The notes below the pieces were generated by a model. The model did no database searches. It saw only the letters and a program-made list of their open reading frames with translations, and had not been told where the DNA came from. A program made the position numbers and the translations under genes. Below, piece after piece: positions 54,209 to 63,786 of a stretch of DNA of 64,000 nt (position 1 is its first letter; every line of letters begins with the position of its first letter). The stretch is from positions 124,001 to 188,000 of the forward strand of contig NZ_SSNA01000055.1 in assembly GCF_004799445.1 (NCBI RefSeq), given 5' to 3'. Source of the stretch: Bradyrhizobium sp. GTDB lineage: Bacteria > Pseudomonadota > Alphaproteobacteria > Rhizobiales > Xanthobacteraceae.

Positions 54209-56074
54209 TCAGCCGGGGGCCTCGTCATATTGCGAGCTCGCCATCAGCCATTCTTCCTCGACCCGCTGCAAGGCGCTCGCCGCACTGGCGCGTGCCTTGC
54301 TGAGCTGGGCGGCCTGTTTGGGGTCGCGCTTGAACAGATCCGGCAGCGCGAGCGCGGTATCGATCTTGGCGATGATGCCGCTGATGCGCGCGATTTCGGC
54401 TTCGGCGTCTGAAATCTTCTGCTTCAGCGGTACGCGCTTTTCAGCAGGGTTGCGCTGAGGCTTGTCGCGATTATTGCTGCCGCGGTCGCGCGAATTGGCG
54501 CGCATGCCACGCGCCGACAGCACCATCCGACGATAATCATCGAGGTCGCCGTCGTAGGTCGTGACGGCATGATTGGCCACGACCCACAACTGGTCGGCAC
54601 AGGCCTCGATCAGATAACGATCATGGGAGACCATGATGACCGCGCCCGGAAAATCATTGATCGCTTCCGCCAGCGCCGCGCGGCTGTCGATATCCAGATG
54701 GTTGGTGGGCTCGTCCAGAATGATCATGTTGGGCCCGAAGAAGGTCGCAAGCCCCAGCAGCAGCCGCGCTTTCTCGCCACCCGACAGGCTCCTGACCAGC
54801 GTGTCGCCGGCCTTGCCCGAAAAGCCGATCGCGCCGGTGCGCCCGCGTACCTTGGTTTCGGGCGCATCCGGCATCAACTTGCGAACGTGATCGTAGGGCG
54901 AACCGTCGAGGTTGAGCTCGTCGACCTGGTGTTGCGCGAAATATCCGACCGAGAGTTTCTCCGCGCGGGTGACGTGACCGGAGAACGGCGCCAGCTTGTT
55001 GGCGAGCAGTTTGACCAGCGTTGATTTGCCGTTGCCGTTGGAGCCGAGCAGGGCGATTCGGTCGTCGGTGTCGATGCGCAGCGTGACGCGATTGAGCACC
55101 GGCCGCTTCGGATCGTAGCCGACCGACACATCGTCGACCGCGATGATGGGCGGCGACAGCATCTTCTCGGGCACCGGAAACGAGATTTCGCGCACGTCCT
55201 GCGTCACCAGCGCGGTCACCGGTTTCATTCGTTCCAGCATCTTGACGCGGGACTGGGCCTGGCGGGCTTTCGATGCCTTGGCCTTGAAGCGGTCGACGAA
55301 AGCCTGCAGCCGCTTGCGTTCGTCGGCCTGCCGCTTGGCGTGCTTGGCGTCCAGCATTTCCCGCGTGGCGCGTTGTTCTTCAAACGAGGAGTAGGTTCCC
55401 TTGTAGAGCGTCAGCTTGCCGCGATCGAGGTGCAGGATCTGATCGACCGAAGTATCGAGCAGGTCGCGATCGTGGCTGATGACGATCACGGTGCGGGGAT
55501 AATTCGCCAGATGATCCTCGAGCCAAAGCGTGCCCTCGAGGTCGAGATAGTTGGTGGGCTCGTCCAGCAGCAGCAGATCGGGCGCGGAAAACAGCGTCGC
55601 GGCGAGCGCGACGCGCATGCGCCAGCCGCCGGAAAATTCCGAACAGGGTCTGCCCTGATCGGCGGCGGAAAATCCGAGGCCGCTGAGGATGGCGGCAGCA
55701 CGCGCAGGGGCCGAATGGGCGTCAATGTCGACCAGCCGGGTTTGAATGTCGGCGATGCGAGTGGGATCGTGCGCGGTGTCCGCTTCGCGCATCAGCGCCT
55801 CGCGCTCGAGGTCGGCCTTCAATACGACCTCGATCAGGCTTTCCGGGCCGTCGGGTGCCTCCTGCGCGAGGCTGCCGACCCGCCAGCGCGGGGGAATCGA
55901 GATGGTGCCGGTTTCGGTGGGCAGTTCACCGCGGATCGCGTGAAACAGCGTTGACTTGCCGACGCCGTTGCGGCCGACGAAGCCAACGCGCGCGCCGGGC
56001 ACGATCTGAGCTGAGCTGTGATCGATCAAAAGCCGCCCGGCAATCCGGACCGAAATGTCGGTAATTGAAAGCAT
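54209..56074 (-). CDS. ABC-F family ATPase
   Basis: A 621-residue soluble protein with two ABC domains and no membrane segment. The first has Walker A GRNGVGKST (34-42) and signature FSGGWRMR. The second has GSNGNGKST and LSGGEKARLLLGLA, with LDEPTNHLD and LDEPTNYLD Walker B regions. The linker between the domains (AKRQADERKRLQAFVDRFKA) and the C-terminal coiled coil (QKISDAEAEIARISGIIAKI) fit the YheS/Uup-type translation factors. It probably acts on ribosomes rather than as a transporter. Confidence 0.92.
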   Translation of the reverse strand: MLSITDISVRIAGRLLIDHSSAQIVPGARVGFVGRNGVGKSTLFHAIRGELPTETGTISIPPRWRVGSLAQEAPDGPESLIEVVLKADLEREALMREADTAHDPTRIADIQTRLVDIDAHSAPARAAAILSGLGFSAADQGRPCSEFSGGWRMRVALAATLFSAPDLLLLDEPTNYLDLEGTLWLEDHLANYPRTVIVISHDRDLLDTSVDQILHLDRGKLTLYKGTYSSFEEQRATREMLDAKHAKRQADERKRLQAFVDRFKAKASKARQAQSRVKMLERMKPVTALVTQDVREISFPVPEKMLSPPIIAVDDVSVGYDPKRPVLNRVTLRIDTDDRIALLGSNGNGKSTLVKLLANKLAPFSGHVTRAEKLSVGYFAQHQVDELNLDGSPYDHVRKLMPDAPETKVRGRTGAIGFSGKAGDTLVRSLSGGEKARLLLGLATFFGPNMIILDEPTNHLDIDSRAALAEAINDFPGAVIMVSHDRYLIEACADQLWVVANHAVTTYDGDLDDYRRMVLSARGMRANSRDRGSNNRDKPQRNPAEKRVPLKQKISDAEAEIARISGIIAKIDTALALPDLFKRDPKQAAQLSKARASAASALQRVEEEWLMASSQYDEAPG

Positions 56075-56169
56075 GCGGGCTTTTCACCGCAGCCGCCGAA
56101 AAACGCAACCCGTATGTTGCGATCGGGTGAAGCAAGGTCTCCGCCGCCGCTTTTTCCGCGATATTCAGC

Positions 56170-56361
56170 CTAATTCGGCATTTTTCGGCTGCCGCTTTCG
56201 TCGCGCCTGCGCAGTTCGTCGAGCAGATGCTGGAGGTGGGACGACAGGCGCGACGGCTCCGGGCGAAGGCTCTGCTGCAACCGTTCGCCTACTGCGTCGC
56301 AGATCGATCGGCTGGTATCGCGATCAATCGGTTCGCTGTCGTCGGTGATTCGGCTGTTCAT
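56170..56361 (-). CDS. Small helical protein, 63 aa (weakly NepR-like)
   Basis: ATG 56361 overlaps the stop of a 29-residue frame upstream (ATGA), implying translational coupling. The product has an acidic N-terminus and a helix-turn-helix pattern, ICDAVGERLQQSLR..., then LSSHLQHLLDELRRRD. The spacing loosely resembles the anti-sigma factor NepR, but no EcfG/PhyR genes are here. It appears to belong to a Bradyrhizobium small-protein family. Function unknown. Confidence 0.55.
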   Translation of the reverse strand: MNSRITDDSEPIDRDTSRSICDAVGERLQQSLRPEPSRLSSHLQHLLDELRRRDESGSRKMPN

Positions 56362-56447
56362 GACGAGTTCCGCTTCGTGGTCATTTCATTGTAACGAGGT
56401 GACGCCAGACCAAGTAATTGAGGGGGACTTTGTTTCGGGTCGCGCAT
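56358..56447 (-). CDS. Micro-ORF, 29 aa, coupled to the 63-aa gene
   Basis: ATG 56447 is preceded by AGGAGGGG at ideal spacing, the strongest ribosome site in the window. The 29-codon frame (starting MRDPKQSPPQLLGLASPRYN) ends TGA exactly overlapping the next ATG. It could be a leader peptide or a real small protein. No family is known. Confidence 0.5.
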   Translation of the reverse strand: MRDPKQSPPQLLGLASPRYNEMTTKRNSS

Positions 56448-56509
56448 GAATTCCCCTCCTTTTTGGTAAAATTCGAATGAATATTGCGAACTGTCCATGA
56501 TCGGACGGC

Positions 56510-56544
56510 AAAAGGCCCCGGTCACCACGGGACCGGGGCCTTTT
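56510..56544 (-). terminator. Rho-independent terminator
   Basis: Arms 56510-56523 (AAAAGGCCCCGGTC) and 56531-56544 pair perfectly over 14 bases with a 7-base loop, and TTTT closes it on either strand. It lies after the Gly/Trp/His-rich protein gene on the minus strand. Confidence 0.85.
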
Positions 56545-56567
56545 GACTGGCTAATTGCCAATTCGCC

Positions 56568-56816
56568 TCAATAGCAGCGGTTGATCAGCCGCCAGCGCGG
56601 TCCCCACGGCGTCGGAACCAATCGCCGCACGTAGCAGCCGCCATAGCCATAGTCGTATCCGTAATAGGCCGGGCCGCCGACGAAGAAGCGTGGACCGCCC
56701 CATCCGTGATGCCAACCGCCGTGCCAACCACCCCAGGCGGAGGCGGAGGTTGGCGCCAGCGCGGCCACACCCAGCGAAGCCGCGGCAACCGCAACAAGCG
56801 AGAGTTTGCGTAACAT
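56568..56816 (-). CDS. Exported Gly/Trp/His/Tyr-rich small protein
   Basis: An 82-residue protein. AAGGAGA six bases before ATG 56816 sets the start. A signal peptide (LSLVAVAAASLGVAALA) is cleaved near SASAW. The mature part is a GWHGGWHHGWGG run and a YYGYDYGYGG run, with two Cys near the end. Such small exported proteins are multi-copy in Bradyrhizobium. The His/Trp repeats suggest metal or surface binding, which is inference. Confidence 0.75.
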   Translation of the reverse strand: MLRKLSLVAVAAASLGVAALAPTSASAWGGWHGGWHHGWGGPRFFVGGPAYYGYDYGYGGCYVRRLVPTPWGPRWRLINRCY

Positions 56817-57096
56817 AGTCGTCTCCTTAAGGTTCGGCGCTGTGGGCGCCATCGGTGAAGCACTGCCCCGAAGCGCCCCAAGCGTCGAGGCGTTCGGTCG
56901 ATTGAGCCTGCGCCCTTGAGGGTGAACGAAACCGGGACGACCGTTTCAGAAAGGGTTCATCTTGGTGAAATTGTTGTAATTCCAGGCATCGATGAGCGGT
57001 CGGGGCGATCTGCGGCATTTCACCTGATCGCTTGCCGTGCACCGACGGCGCCGATATAAGCCCGCAACTTCCCTTAGCGCTTTCAAGGACGAAATC

Positions 57097-57519
57097 ATGG
57101 CGATCGAACGTACCTTTTCCATCATCAAGCCGGACGCGACCGCGCGCAATCTGACCGGCGCCATCAACGCGCTGATCGAAAAGGCCGGGCTTCGCATCGT
57201 CGCCCAGAAGCGTATTCGCATGACCCGCGAACAGGCCGAGACCTTTTATGCCGTTCACAAGGCGCGTCCGTTCTTCGGCGAGCTGGTCGATTTCATGATT
57301 TCCGGCCCGGTGGTCGTTCAGGTTCTCGAAGGCGAAAACGCCGTCCTCAAGCACCGCGACGTCATGGGCGCGACCGATCCTGCCAAGGCGGCGGACGGCA
57401 CCATCCGCAAGCTGCACGCAAAATCGATCGGCGAAAACTCGGTGCATGGCTCCGATGCGCCCGACACGGCGGCGATCGAGATCGCCCAGTTTTTCTCGGG
57501 CAACGAAATCGTCGGCTGA
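57097..57519 (+). CDS. ndk: Nucleoside diphosphate kinase
   Basis: Balances nucleoside triphosphates through a phospho-His intermediate. The 140-residue protein has [14 protein letters not shown], a conserved MGATDPAKA, and the active-site His117 in [12 protein letters not shown] precedes ATG 57097. Confidence 0.98.
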   Translation: MAIERTFSIIKPDATARNLTGAINALIEKAGLRIVAQKRIRMTREQAETFYAVHKARPFFGELVDFMISGPVVVQVLEGENAVLKHRDVMGATDPAKAADGTIRKLHAKSIGENSVHGSDAPDTAAIEIAQFFSGNEIVG

Positions 57520-57597
57520 TTGACACCGGGGTTGGCGCGCAATCTAGTCCGACGATAGCCGCGGCGGGCGTCGGCTTGCGGCCCAAGGGGGTAGGCT

Positions 57598-58467
57598 GTG
57601 AACGGGCTGCTGCAGGTCGTCGATCCCGCAAACATCGGGGCCTTTTTCACGCAAATTCAGACCGACATGCAAACGGCGGCGTTCTGGCTGGCGGTCGGCA
57701 AGATCATCTGGATCAACGTGCTGTTGTCCGGCGACAACGCGCTCGTCATTGCGATGGCCTGCCGCGGCCTGCACGGCCGGCACCGACTGTGGGGCATGAT
57801 CATCGGCGCCGGCATTGCCGTGGTGCTGCTGATCGCCTTCACCGGCATCGTGGCAACGCTGATGGCTTTGCCCTATCTGAAACTCGCCGGCGGCATCGCG
57901 CTGCTGGTCATCGCCGCCAAACTTCTGGTGCCCGAAGACGAGGGCGATGAAATCGCCGCGGGCACCACGCTCTGGCACGCGATCCGCATCGTCGTCATTG
58001 CCGACATCATCATGAGCCTGGATAATGTGATCGCGGTCGCGGCTGCCGCGAACGGTCGTCTCTCGCTGTTGATCCTCGGCCTTGCCATTAGCATTCCCAT
58101 GATTATCGCCGGTGCGGCGCTGATCATGATGGTGCTCGACCGGTTTCCGATCCTGATCTGGCTGGGCGCAATCTTGCTCGGGTGGATCGCCGGAGATGTG
58201 ATCGCGAGCGATCCGGCCGTGCAGCCGGTGCTGCACCGGCTTCTCGATGGCACGATCGCACTCAATTTCGATGCGAAATCGGCGATTTTCGGCGTATCAT
58301 CGCAATTCAGTCTGGGTGCAGACCTTGACGAATACCTCGCTTCAGTGCTCGGCGTGGTGGCCGTGCTGTTGATGGGGTCGGTATGGCGAAGGCGCAAGCG
58401 CCAGCAAGTCGAACAGCTCGCGCTGCCGGATGGCGGCGAGGTGGTTCAGCCGATCGAGCGGCCCTAA
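57598..58467 (+). CDS. TerC/YjbE family integral membrane protein
   Basis: A 289-residue protein with a GTG start preceded by AAGGGGG. It has about seven hydrophobic segments. The TerC signatures are WINVLLSGDNALVIAMA and DIIMSLDNVIAVAAA, each with a conserved Asp-Asn. Members are implicated in tellurite resistance or in manganese/calcium export. It begins 78 bases after ndk. Confidence 0.88.
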   Translation: MNGLLQVVDPANIGAFFTQIQTDMQTAAFWLAVGKIIWINVLLSGDNALVIAMACRGLHGRHRLWGMIIGAGIAVVLLIAFTGIVATLMALPYLKLAGGIALLVIAAKLLVPEDEGDEIAAGTTLWHAIRIVVIADIIMSLDNVIAVAAAANGRLSLLILGLAISIPMIIAGAALIMMVLDRFPILIWLGAILLGWIAGDVIASDPAVQPVLHRLLDGTIALNFDAKSAIFGVSSQFSLGADLDEYLASVLGVVAVLLMGSVWRRRKRQQVEQLALPDGGEVVQPIERP

Positions 58468-58512
58468 ACGCGATCGCGGGGGGGCGCCGTCACCGGACCG
58501 ATGCGATCGGTT

Positions 58513-60015
58513 TCACCGTCTTACGATCGATCCGGAGCGGCCGACCAGCCGCGCGAGCTGCTTGAAACGGCTGCCGACGCGATCGGCGACCAGATCGACC
58601 AGCCTGTGCTCGAACACCAGCATCAGCTTGCGGCCGTTGCTGCGAAAATGCGTGGCCGGCAATACGCCGGTCCGCGCTGCCGATATCAGATGGGCGACGC
58701 GGAATGCGGCGCCGAGCAGGCGGGCGCGCTCGACCATCGCCGGGGGCACCAGCTTCTGAATCATCGCCGGCGGTTCGTTCTGTTCGCTCAAGCCGGCGTA
58801 GCGATAGAACACCGACAGCGCCACGAACGCCCTGCCTTGGTGGCTGATCGAGCCGAAGTTGCCGTTGGTGATGAGATTGAGCGTCTCTTCGCCGCGGTGA
58901 TCGGGATGCACCCGCCAACCGATGTCGGACAAAAGGCAGGCGGCATGGCGCAGGCGGCGATCCTCGTCGGTCTCCTTCAACTTGACGACCCGCACCAGAC
59001 GATCGGTCCATTCGATCAATTCCTGGGCGTGACGGGCGGATCGCGACAGCAGTCCGTTCAGCTTCTGCGCGGCGCAGATAAATCCGTCCCTGGCGCGCTC
59101 GGCCTCGGGCAGCTTTTCGTAGAGAAGACCTTCGCGCACCCCGAAGGTCGAAAAGACGATGGTCTTCGGCTTTGCGACGCGAATGATGTATTCGAGAACA
59201 AGCGCGGCATAGGCGAGCAGCGGCCGCCGTGCATCGGCGATGACTTCGATGTTGGCCAGCATGTTCGCCGATACCAGACGACGCAGACGGCGCGCGAAAT
59301 CGAGTGCGTCTGCTGCCGGTATCGAGTAGCCGTGCATGACCCCCAACGGGTACTCGCTTTGAATGATGTGGATGCGCGCCAGCGCGCGCCATGTTCCGCC
59401 GACCGCGTAGAAGGCGCGACCGCGGCCTGCCTTGAGCTGGGCGACGCCGGAAAGTTCGGCCTTGACGATGCGCTCGGCGCGCTTCAGCGACTTGTGCGAT
59501 AGATCCTGCAACGCCAGGCTTCCGAGCGGCAGCGTCACGCCGCCGCGGACACGGTTGCCGTGCACGTCGATCAGTTCCAGCGAGCCGCCGCCGAGATCGC
59601 CGACGATGCCGTCCGGCTTGTGCACGCCGGAGACCACGCCGAGCGCGGACAACTTCGCTTCGCGCGGGCCCGACAGGATTTCGATGGGTACCCCGCAGAT
59701 GCGCTCGGCCTTGGCGATGAAATCCGCGCCGTTGCTGGCGTCGCGGCAGGCGGCGGTGGCGATCGCGTGCACGCGATCGACCTTCATGACCCGGCATAGC
59801 GCGCGAAAGCGGCGCAGCGACGTCAGTGCCTTGGTGACGGCGTCCGGCGCCAGCAGACCCGTGGTCTGGACCTCCCGGCCCAGGCCGCAGAGGGCCTTCT
59901 CGTTGAAGATCGTGATCAGGCTGCGCGCCATCGATTCATAGACGACGAGGCGCACCGAATTCGAACCGATGTCGATGACCGCGACGCTGGATGCGCGTTT
60001 GCGCGGCCGCTTCAC
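58513..60015 (-). CDS. ppx: Exopolyphosphatase, Ppx/GppA family
   Basis: Hydrolyses polyphosphate (or pppGpp). The 500-residue protein has the ASKHA phosphate motifs AVIDIGSNSVRLVVY near the N-terminus and VGDLGGGSLELI, plus an HD-like C-terminal part (LRHAACLLSDIGWRVHPDHR). It is 12 bases downstream of ppk, so making and breaking of polyphosphate are transcribed together. Confidence 0.93.
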   Translation of the reverse strand: MKRPRKRASSVAVIDIGSNSVRLVVYESMARSLITIFNEKALCGLGREVQTTGLLAPDAVTKALTSLRRFRALCRVMKVDRVHAIATAACRDASNGADFIAKAERICGVPIEILSGPREAKLSALGVVSGVHKPDGIVGDLGGGSLELIDVHGNRVRGGVTLPLGSLALQDLSHKSLKRAERIVKAELSGVAQLKAGRGRAFYAVGGTWRALARIHIIQSEYPLGVMHGYSIPAADALDFARRLRRLVSANMLANIEVIADARRPLLAYAALVLEYIIRVAKPKTIVFSTFGVREGLLYEKLPEAERARDGFICAAQKLNGLLSRSARHAQELIEWTDRLVRVVKLKETDEDRRLRHAACLLSDIGWRVHPDHRGEETLNLITNGNFGSISHQGRAFVALSVFYRYAGLSEQNEPPAMIQKLVPPAMVERARLLGAAFRVAHLISAARTGVLPATHFRSNGRKLMLVFEHRLVDLVADRVGSRFKQLARLVGRSGSIVRR

Positions 60016-60027
60016 AGGGTATTCCCC

Positions 60028-62226
60028 TTACGACGATTGCTGGCGTTCGGTACGGCGCGTGAGACGGCGCGGCGAAGATTCCTGAAGCGACTTTCCACGG
60101 CCTGACAGACTCGGATTGGTCATGAAATAATTATGCAGGTTGAACGGCTCCTCGCCCTTCGCGGCCTTCATACGCGTTGACGACCCATCCGGCAATAACT
60201 GCCAGCTTTGCTCGGTATCCTTCAGATTCGCCACCATGATCTGCTCGAGAACCTGCTGATGCACCGTGGGATTCTGCAATGGACAGAGCACCTCGACGCG
60301 GCGATCGAGGTTGCGGGGCATCATGTCGGCCGAGGAGATATACACAGCCGCTTTCGCGCTCGGCAGGCCCTGTCCCATGCCGAAGCAGTAGATTCGGCCG
60401 TGCTCGAGGAAGCGGCCGATGATCGATTTGACGCGGATGTTCTCGGAAAACCCCGGTATGCCTGGTCGCAGGCAGCAGATTCCGCGCACCACGAGTTCGA
60501 TCGAAACGCCGGCCTGCGAGGCCTCATAGAGAGCGTCGATGATTTCCGGATCGACCAGCGAGTTCATCTTCAGCCAGATCGCGGCGGGTTTGCCGTGGCG
60601 GGCATAGCCGGTCTCGCCGTGGATGTGCTCGATCATTCGCTTGCGCAAGGTGAGCGGCGACACCGCCATCTTCTCGATGTCGCTCGGTTCGGCATAGCCG
60701 GTGATGTAGTTGAATACCCGCGCGGCGTCCCGTCCGATGATCGGATCGGAAGTGAAGTAGGACAGATCGGTGTAAATGCGCGCAGTCACGGGATGGTAGT
60801 TGCCGGTGCCGGTGTGGACATAGGTCGTAAGGCTGCCGCCTTCGCGGCGCACGATCAATGACAGTTTGGCATGGGTTTTCAGTTCGATAAATCCGTATAC
60901 GACCTGCACGCCGGCGCGTTCGAGATCGCGTGCCCAGCGGATGTTGGCTTCCTCGTCGAACCGCGCCTTGAGCTCGATCAGCGCGGTCACTGACTTTCCG
61001 GCCTCCGCGGCTTCGGCGAGCGCCCGCACGATCGGCGAATTGTTCGAGGTGCGATAGAGCGTCTGCTTGATGGCGACGACGTCGGGGTCACGGGCGGCCT
61101 GTTGCAGGAACTGGACGACGACGTCGAAGGATTCATAGGGGTGGTGAACGATCAGATCCTTCTGCCGGATCGCGGCGAAGATATCGCCACCATGATCGCG
61201 CACGCGCTCCGGGTGGCGGGGCACATAGGGCACGAATTCGAGATCGGGCCGGTCGAGCCGGGTCAGTTGCGAGAGTTCGTTCATCGCCAGCACGCCATCG
61301 ACCAGCAGAACCTCGTCGTCGGCGGTGGAAAGCGCGCGCTGCACGAAGGCGCGCAGCTCTTCGGGCATCTTGGCTTCGATCTCGAGCCGGATCACCGACC
61401 CCCGGCGCCGCCGCTTCAGCGCGGTTTCGAACAGGCGAACCAGATCTTCCGCCTCTTCCTCGATCTCGAGTTCGGAGTCCCTGATAATGCGGAAAGCGCC
61501 CTGGCCCTTGACGGTATATCCGGGGAACAGCCGGCCGATGAACAGGCCGGTGGCCTGCTCGAGCGTGATCAGTCGTACCGCGCCGTCCTTGGCGGCGGGC
61601 AGGCGGATGAAGCGATCAATCTTGCCAGGCATGCGAATGAGCGCATTCATCGGCTTGCCATCGGAAACCCGCGCCAGATGCAGCGCGACGGTAAATCCGA
61701 GGCTCGGGATGAAGGGAAAGGGGTGCGCGGGATCGATCGCGAGCGGTGTCAGCAACGGGAAAATATTGTGGAGGAAATGATCCTCGATCCAGGCTCGCTC
61801 GGGCTTGGTGACATCGCGGCCATCGACGAGAACGATGCCGACGTCGGCCAGGATGCCGCGCAGATCGCGCCAGATCGCCTGCTGGTCACTGGCGAGCTTT
61901 GAGACGGTCTCGTTGATGAGGACAAGCTGCTCGGCGGGGGTCAGACCGTCGGGACTGCGCTCGGCGATGCCCTCGCGCACCTGGGCCTTGATGCCGGCGA
62001 CCCGGACCATGAAGAACTCATCAAGGTTATTGGCGGAAATCGAGAGAAATCTCACCCGCTCAAGCGCTGGATGCCCAGGATTGACCGACTCCTCCAGCAC
62101 GCGGCGGTTGAAATGCAGCCAGGAAAGCTCCCGGTTGATGAAGCGCTCGGGGCTGCTGCCCATTCCTGCCCCGGCATCGAGATCTAATTCTTTTTCTTTA
62201 GTTACAATGGCTTGCGCGGTTTCCAT
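60028..62226 (-). CDS. ppk: Polyphosphate kinase
   Basis: Polymerises the gamma phosphate of ATP into polyphosphate at the membrane. The 732-residue PPK1 has [18 protein letters not shown], the ATP-binding [13 protein letters not shown], an autophosphorylated His in the [10 protein letters not shown] region, and [14 protein letters not shown] 62226 follows a TTG that also reads in frame. Upstream hdaA is 137 bases away. Confidence 0.96.
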   Translation of the reverse strand: METAQAIVTKEKELDLDAGAGMGSSPERFINRELSWLHFNRRVLEESVNPGHPALERVRFLSISANNLDEFFMVRVAGIKAQVREGIAERSPDGLTPAEQLVLINETVSKLASDQQAIWRDLRGILADVGIVLVDGRDVTKPERAWIEDHFLHNIFPLLTPLAIDPAHPFPFIPSLGFTVALHLARVSDGKPMNALIRMPGKIDRFIRLPAAKDGAVRLITLEQATGLFIGRLFPGYTVKGQGAFRIIRDSELEIEEEAEDLVRLFETALKRRRRGSVIRLEIEAKMPEELRAFVQRALSTADDEVLLVDGVLAMNELSQLTRLDRPDLEFVPYVPRHPERVRDHGGDIFAAIRQKDLIVHHPYESFDVVVQFLQQAARDPDVVAIKQTLYRTSNNSPIVRALAEAAEAGKSVTALIELKARFDEEANIRWARDLERAGVQVVYGFIELKTHAKLSLIVRREGGSLTTYVHTGTGNYHPVTARIYTDLSYFTSDPIIGRDAARVFNYITGYAEPSDIEKMAVSPLTLRKRMIEHIHGETGYARHGKPAAIWLKMNSLVDPEIIDALYEASQAGVSIELVVRGICCLRPGIPGFSENIRVKSIIGRFLEHGRIYCFGMGQGLPSAKAAVYISSADMMPRNLDRRVEVLCPLQNPTVHQQVLEQIMVANLKDTEQSWQLLPDGSSTRMKAAKGEEPFNLHNYFMTNPSLSGRGKSLQESSPRRLTRRTERQQSS

Positions 62227-62363
62227 CAAGTTCTAATCCATCTCAAGGCAGGCAGCATGGCCATCCGGGCAAAGACGGCGCAAACCATGTGTGATCGCGA
62301 TGACGTTTCGATGACCATGATGTTCCGACCACGCGCGCCGTCAAGGTGCGAAGCGAGGGCCGA

Positions 62364-63056
62364 TCAGGTATTGCCGCGAAGCAGTTCAGCCGCCAGCGCC
62401 CGGGTGACCGGCCGGCCGAGCCGCAACGCTTCGGTGTCCAGGAGTTCCACAGCCTGCCGCACGGCGGCATAAGAGCGCTCGATCCTGGTGGTGAGATAGC
62501 TCACCACGGCCTCGTCGACGGCGAGTTGCCGGTCGGCGCAGAATTTGACGATCAGCGCGCGAAACAATTGGTCGTCCGGCGGCAGCAGCAACACCGTCGG
62601 TATCGCGCGCAGCCGTGAGCGCAGGTCACGCAGCTCGATCTGAAGCGCGGACGGTGGCACCCGCGCGGTGATCAGAACGAATGCCTCGTCTTCGCGCGCC
62701 AGATTCAACAGATGGAACAGGGCCCGTTCGTCGACATCGGACGATTTCAAGTCGTCAACAACCAGCGCCCCGGTCGCCAAAGCGCCCGGTACCGCCGCCG
62801 CAGTCAGCGCATGCGCCGATGTCGAACGCGCGCCTGACTGCTCCGCCCAAATGGCGGCGAGATGGCTCTTTCCCGAACCCTCCGGTCCCACCAGCAACAT
62901 GATGCGGTTCGGCCAGTCCGGCCAACTATCGACCAGGGCGAGGCCGGCGGCATTTGACGGCCCCTCGAGGAAATTGTCGCGCGTAAAGCTCTCTGCATGG
63001 GGCAGCGCAAATGCCAGCTGACGAGGTTGGACGCGGCCTGCCACGCAAGTCTCCAT
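62364..63056 (-). CDS. hdaA: DnaA-homologue regulator HdaA
   Basis: A ~230-residue DnaA-related AAA+ protein that promotes DnaA-ATP hydrolysis with the clamp. It has QLAFALPHAESFTRDNFLEG, Walker A GPEGSGKSHL (58-67) and a short C-terminal region without the DnaA DNA-binding domain. ATG 63056 is chosen; the frame opens at 63122 inside the neighbouring gene. GTG starts are possible downstream. It is between the phosphatidyltransferase and ppk. Confidence 0.88.
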   Translation of the reverse strand: METCVAGRVQPRQLAFALPHAESFTRDNFLEGPSNAAGLALVDSWPDWPNRIMLLVGPEGSGKSHLAAIWAEQSGARSTSAHALTAAAVPGALATGALVVDDLKSSDVDERALFHLLNLAREDEAFVLITARVPPSALQIELRDLRSRLRAIPTVLLLPPDDQLFRALIVKFCADRQLAVDEAVVSYLTTRIERSYAAVRQAVELLDTEALRLGRPVTRALAAELLRGNT

Positions 63057-63085
63057 GCCGGGGATCGAGGCACGATGGTCGAAGC

Positions 63086-63664
63086 CTAGCGCGCCTCGAT
63101 GGTGCTCATATGCCGGACCCACTCCACGAGATAGAGGGATACGGAAACCAAAGTAAAGACCGTTACAAAGCCCATCAGGATCAGATCATACGGCACCGGC
63201 TTGAAGCCGAAGCCGAGCGAGGCAAGGACCAGTGCCGCGAATGCCACCTGCGCCACCGTGTTGAGCTTCGACACCATCAACGGTTTCATCGGGATCGGCT
63301 TGCCGAACAACCATGACACAATAACGGCGCTCACGATCATGATGTCGCGCGAGACCACGAGAATGACGATCCAGCGCGGTACCGCGCCCCAGATTCCAAG
63401 CGCCACATAGATCGAGACCAGCAACGCCTTGTCGGCCAGCGGGTCGAGCAGCGCCCCCAGTTCGCTCGCCATGTTGAATCGCTTGGCGAGAAAGCCGTCG
63501 ACGGCGTCGCTGACGCCCGCGATGACGAAGATCGCAAAGGCAATCTCCATCTGGCTGGACGCAATCGCCCAGACGATAATCGGCACCAAAATGATGCGGC
63601 CCAGCGTAATGATGTTTGGAATACTCAACTCGGTCGTTTCCCGGCTACCGGCCTGATTTTGCAA
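63086..63664 (-). CDS. CDP-alcohol phosphatidyltransferase (PgsA-like)
   Basis: A 192-residue integral membrane enzyme of phospholipid head-group transfer, probably phosphatidylglycerophosphate synthase. It has four to six hydrophobic segments. The catalytic motif reads DGFLAKRFNMASELGALLDP with a following LAD; the Asp, Gly and later Asp residues fit, but Lys stands where Arg is usual (DGxxAR). The start at ATG 63664 opens MQNQAGSRETTELSIPNIIT. Confidence 0.88.
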   Translation of the reverse strand: MQNQAGSRETTELSIPNIITLGRIILVPIIVWAIASSQMEIAFAIFVIAGVSDAVDGFLAKRFNMASELGALLDPLADKALLVSIYVALGIWGAVPRWIVILVVSRDIMIVSAVIVSWLFGKPIPMKPLMVSKLNTVAQVAFAALVLASLGFGFKPVPYDLILMGFVTVFTLVSVSLYLVEWVRHMSTIEAR

Positions 63665-63786
63665 AAGATCCGGCCCTTTGCAGCCCGAACCGGTTCCTGT
63701 CTACATAGTATATGCCCGCATCTGTTGCGAGCCATTGCACATCGGCGGAATCCAACGTAACCAGCCGCCATCATCTGGAAAAGGCC

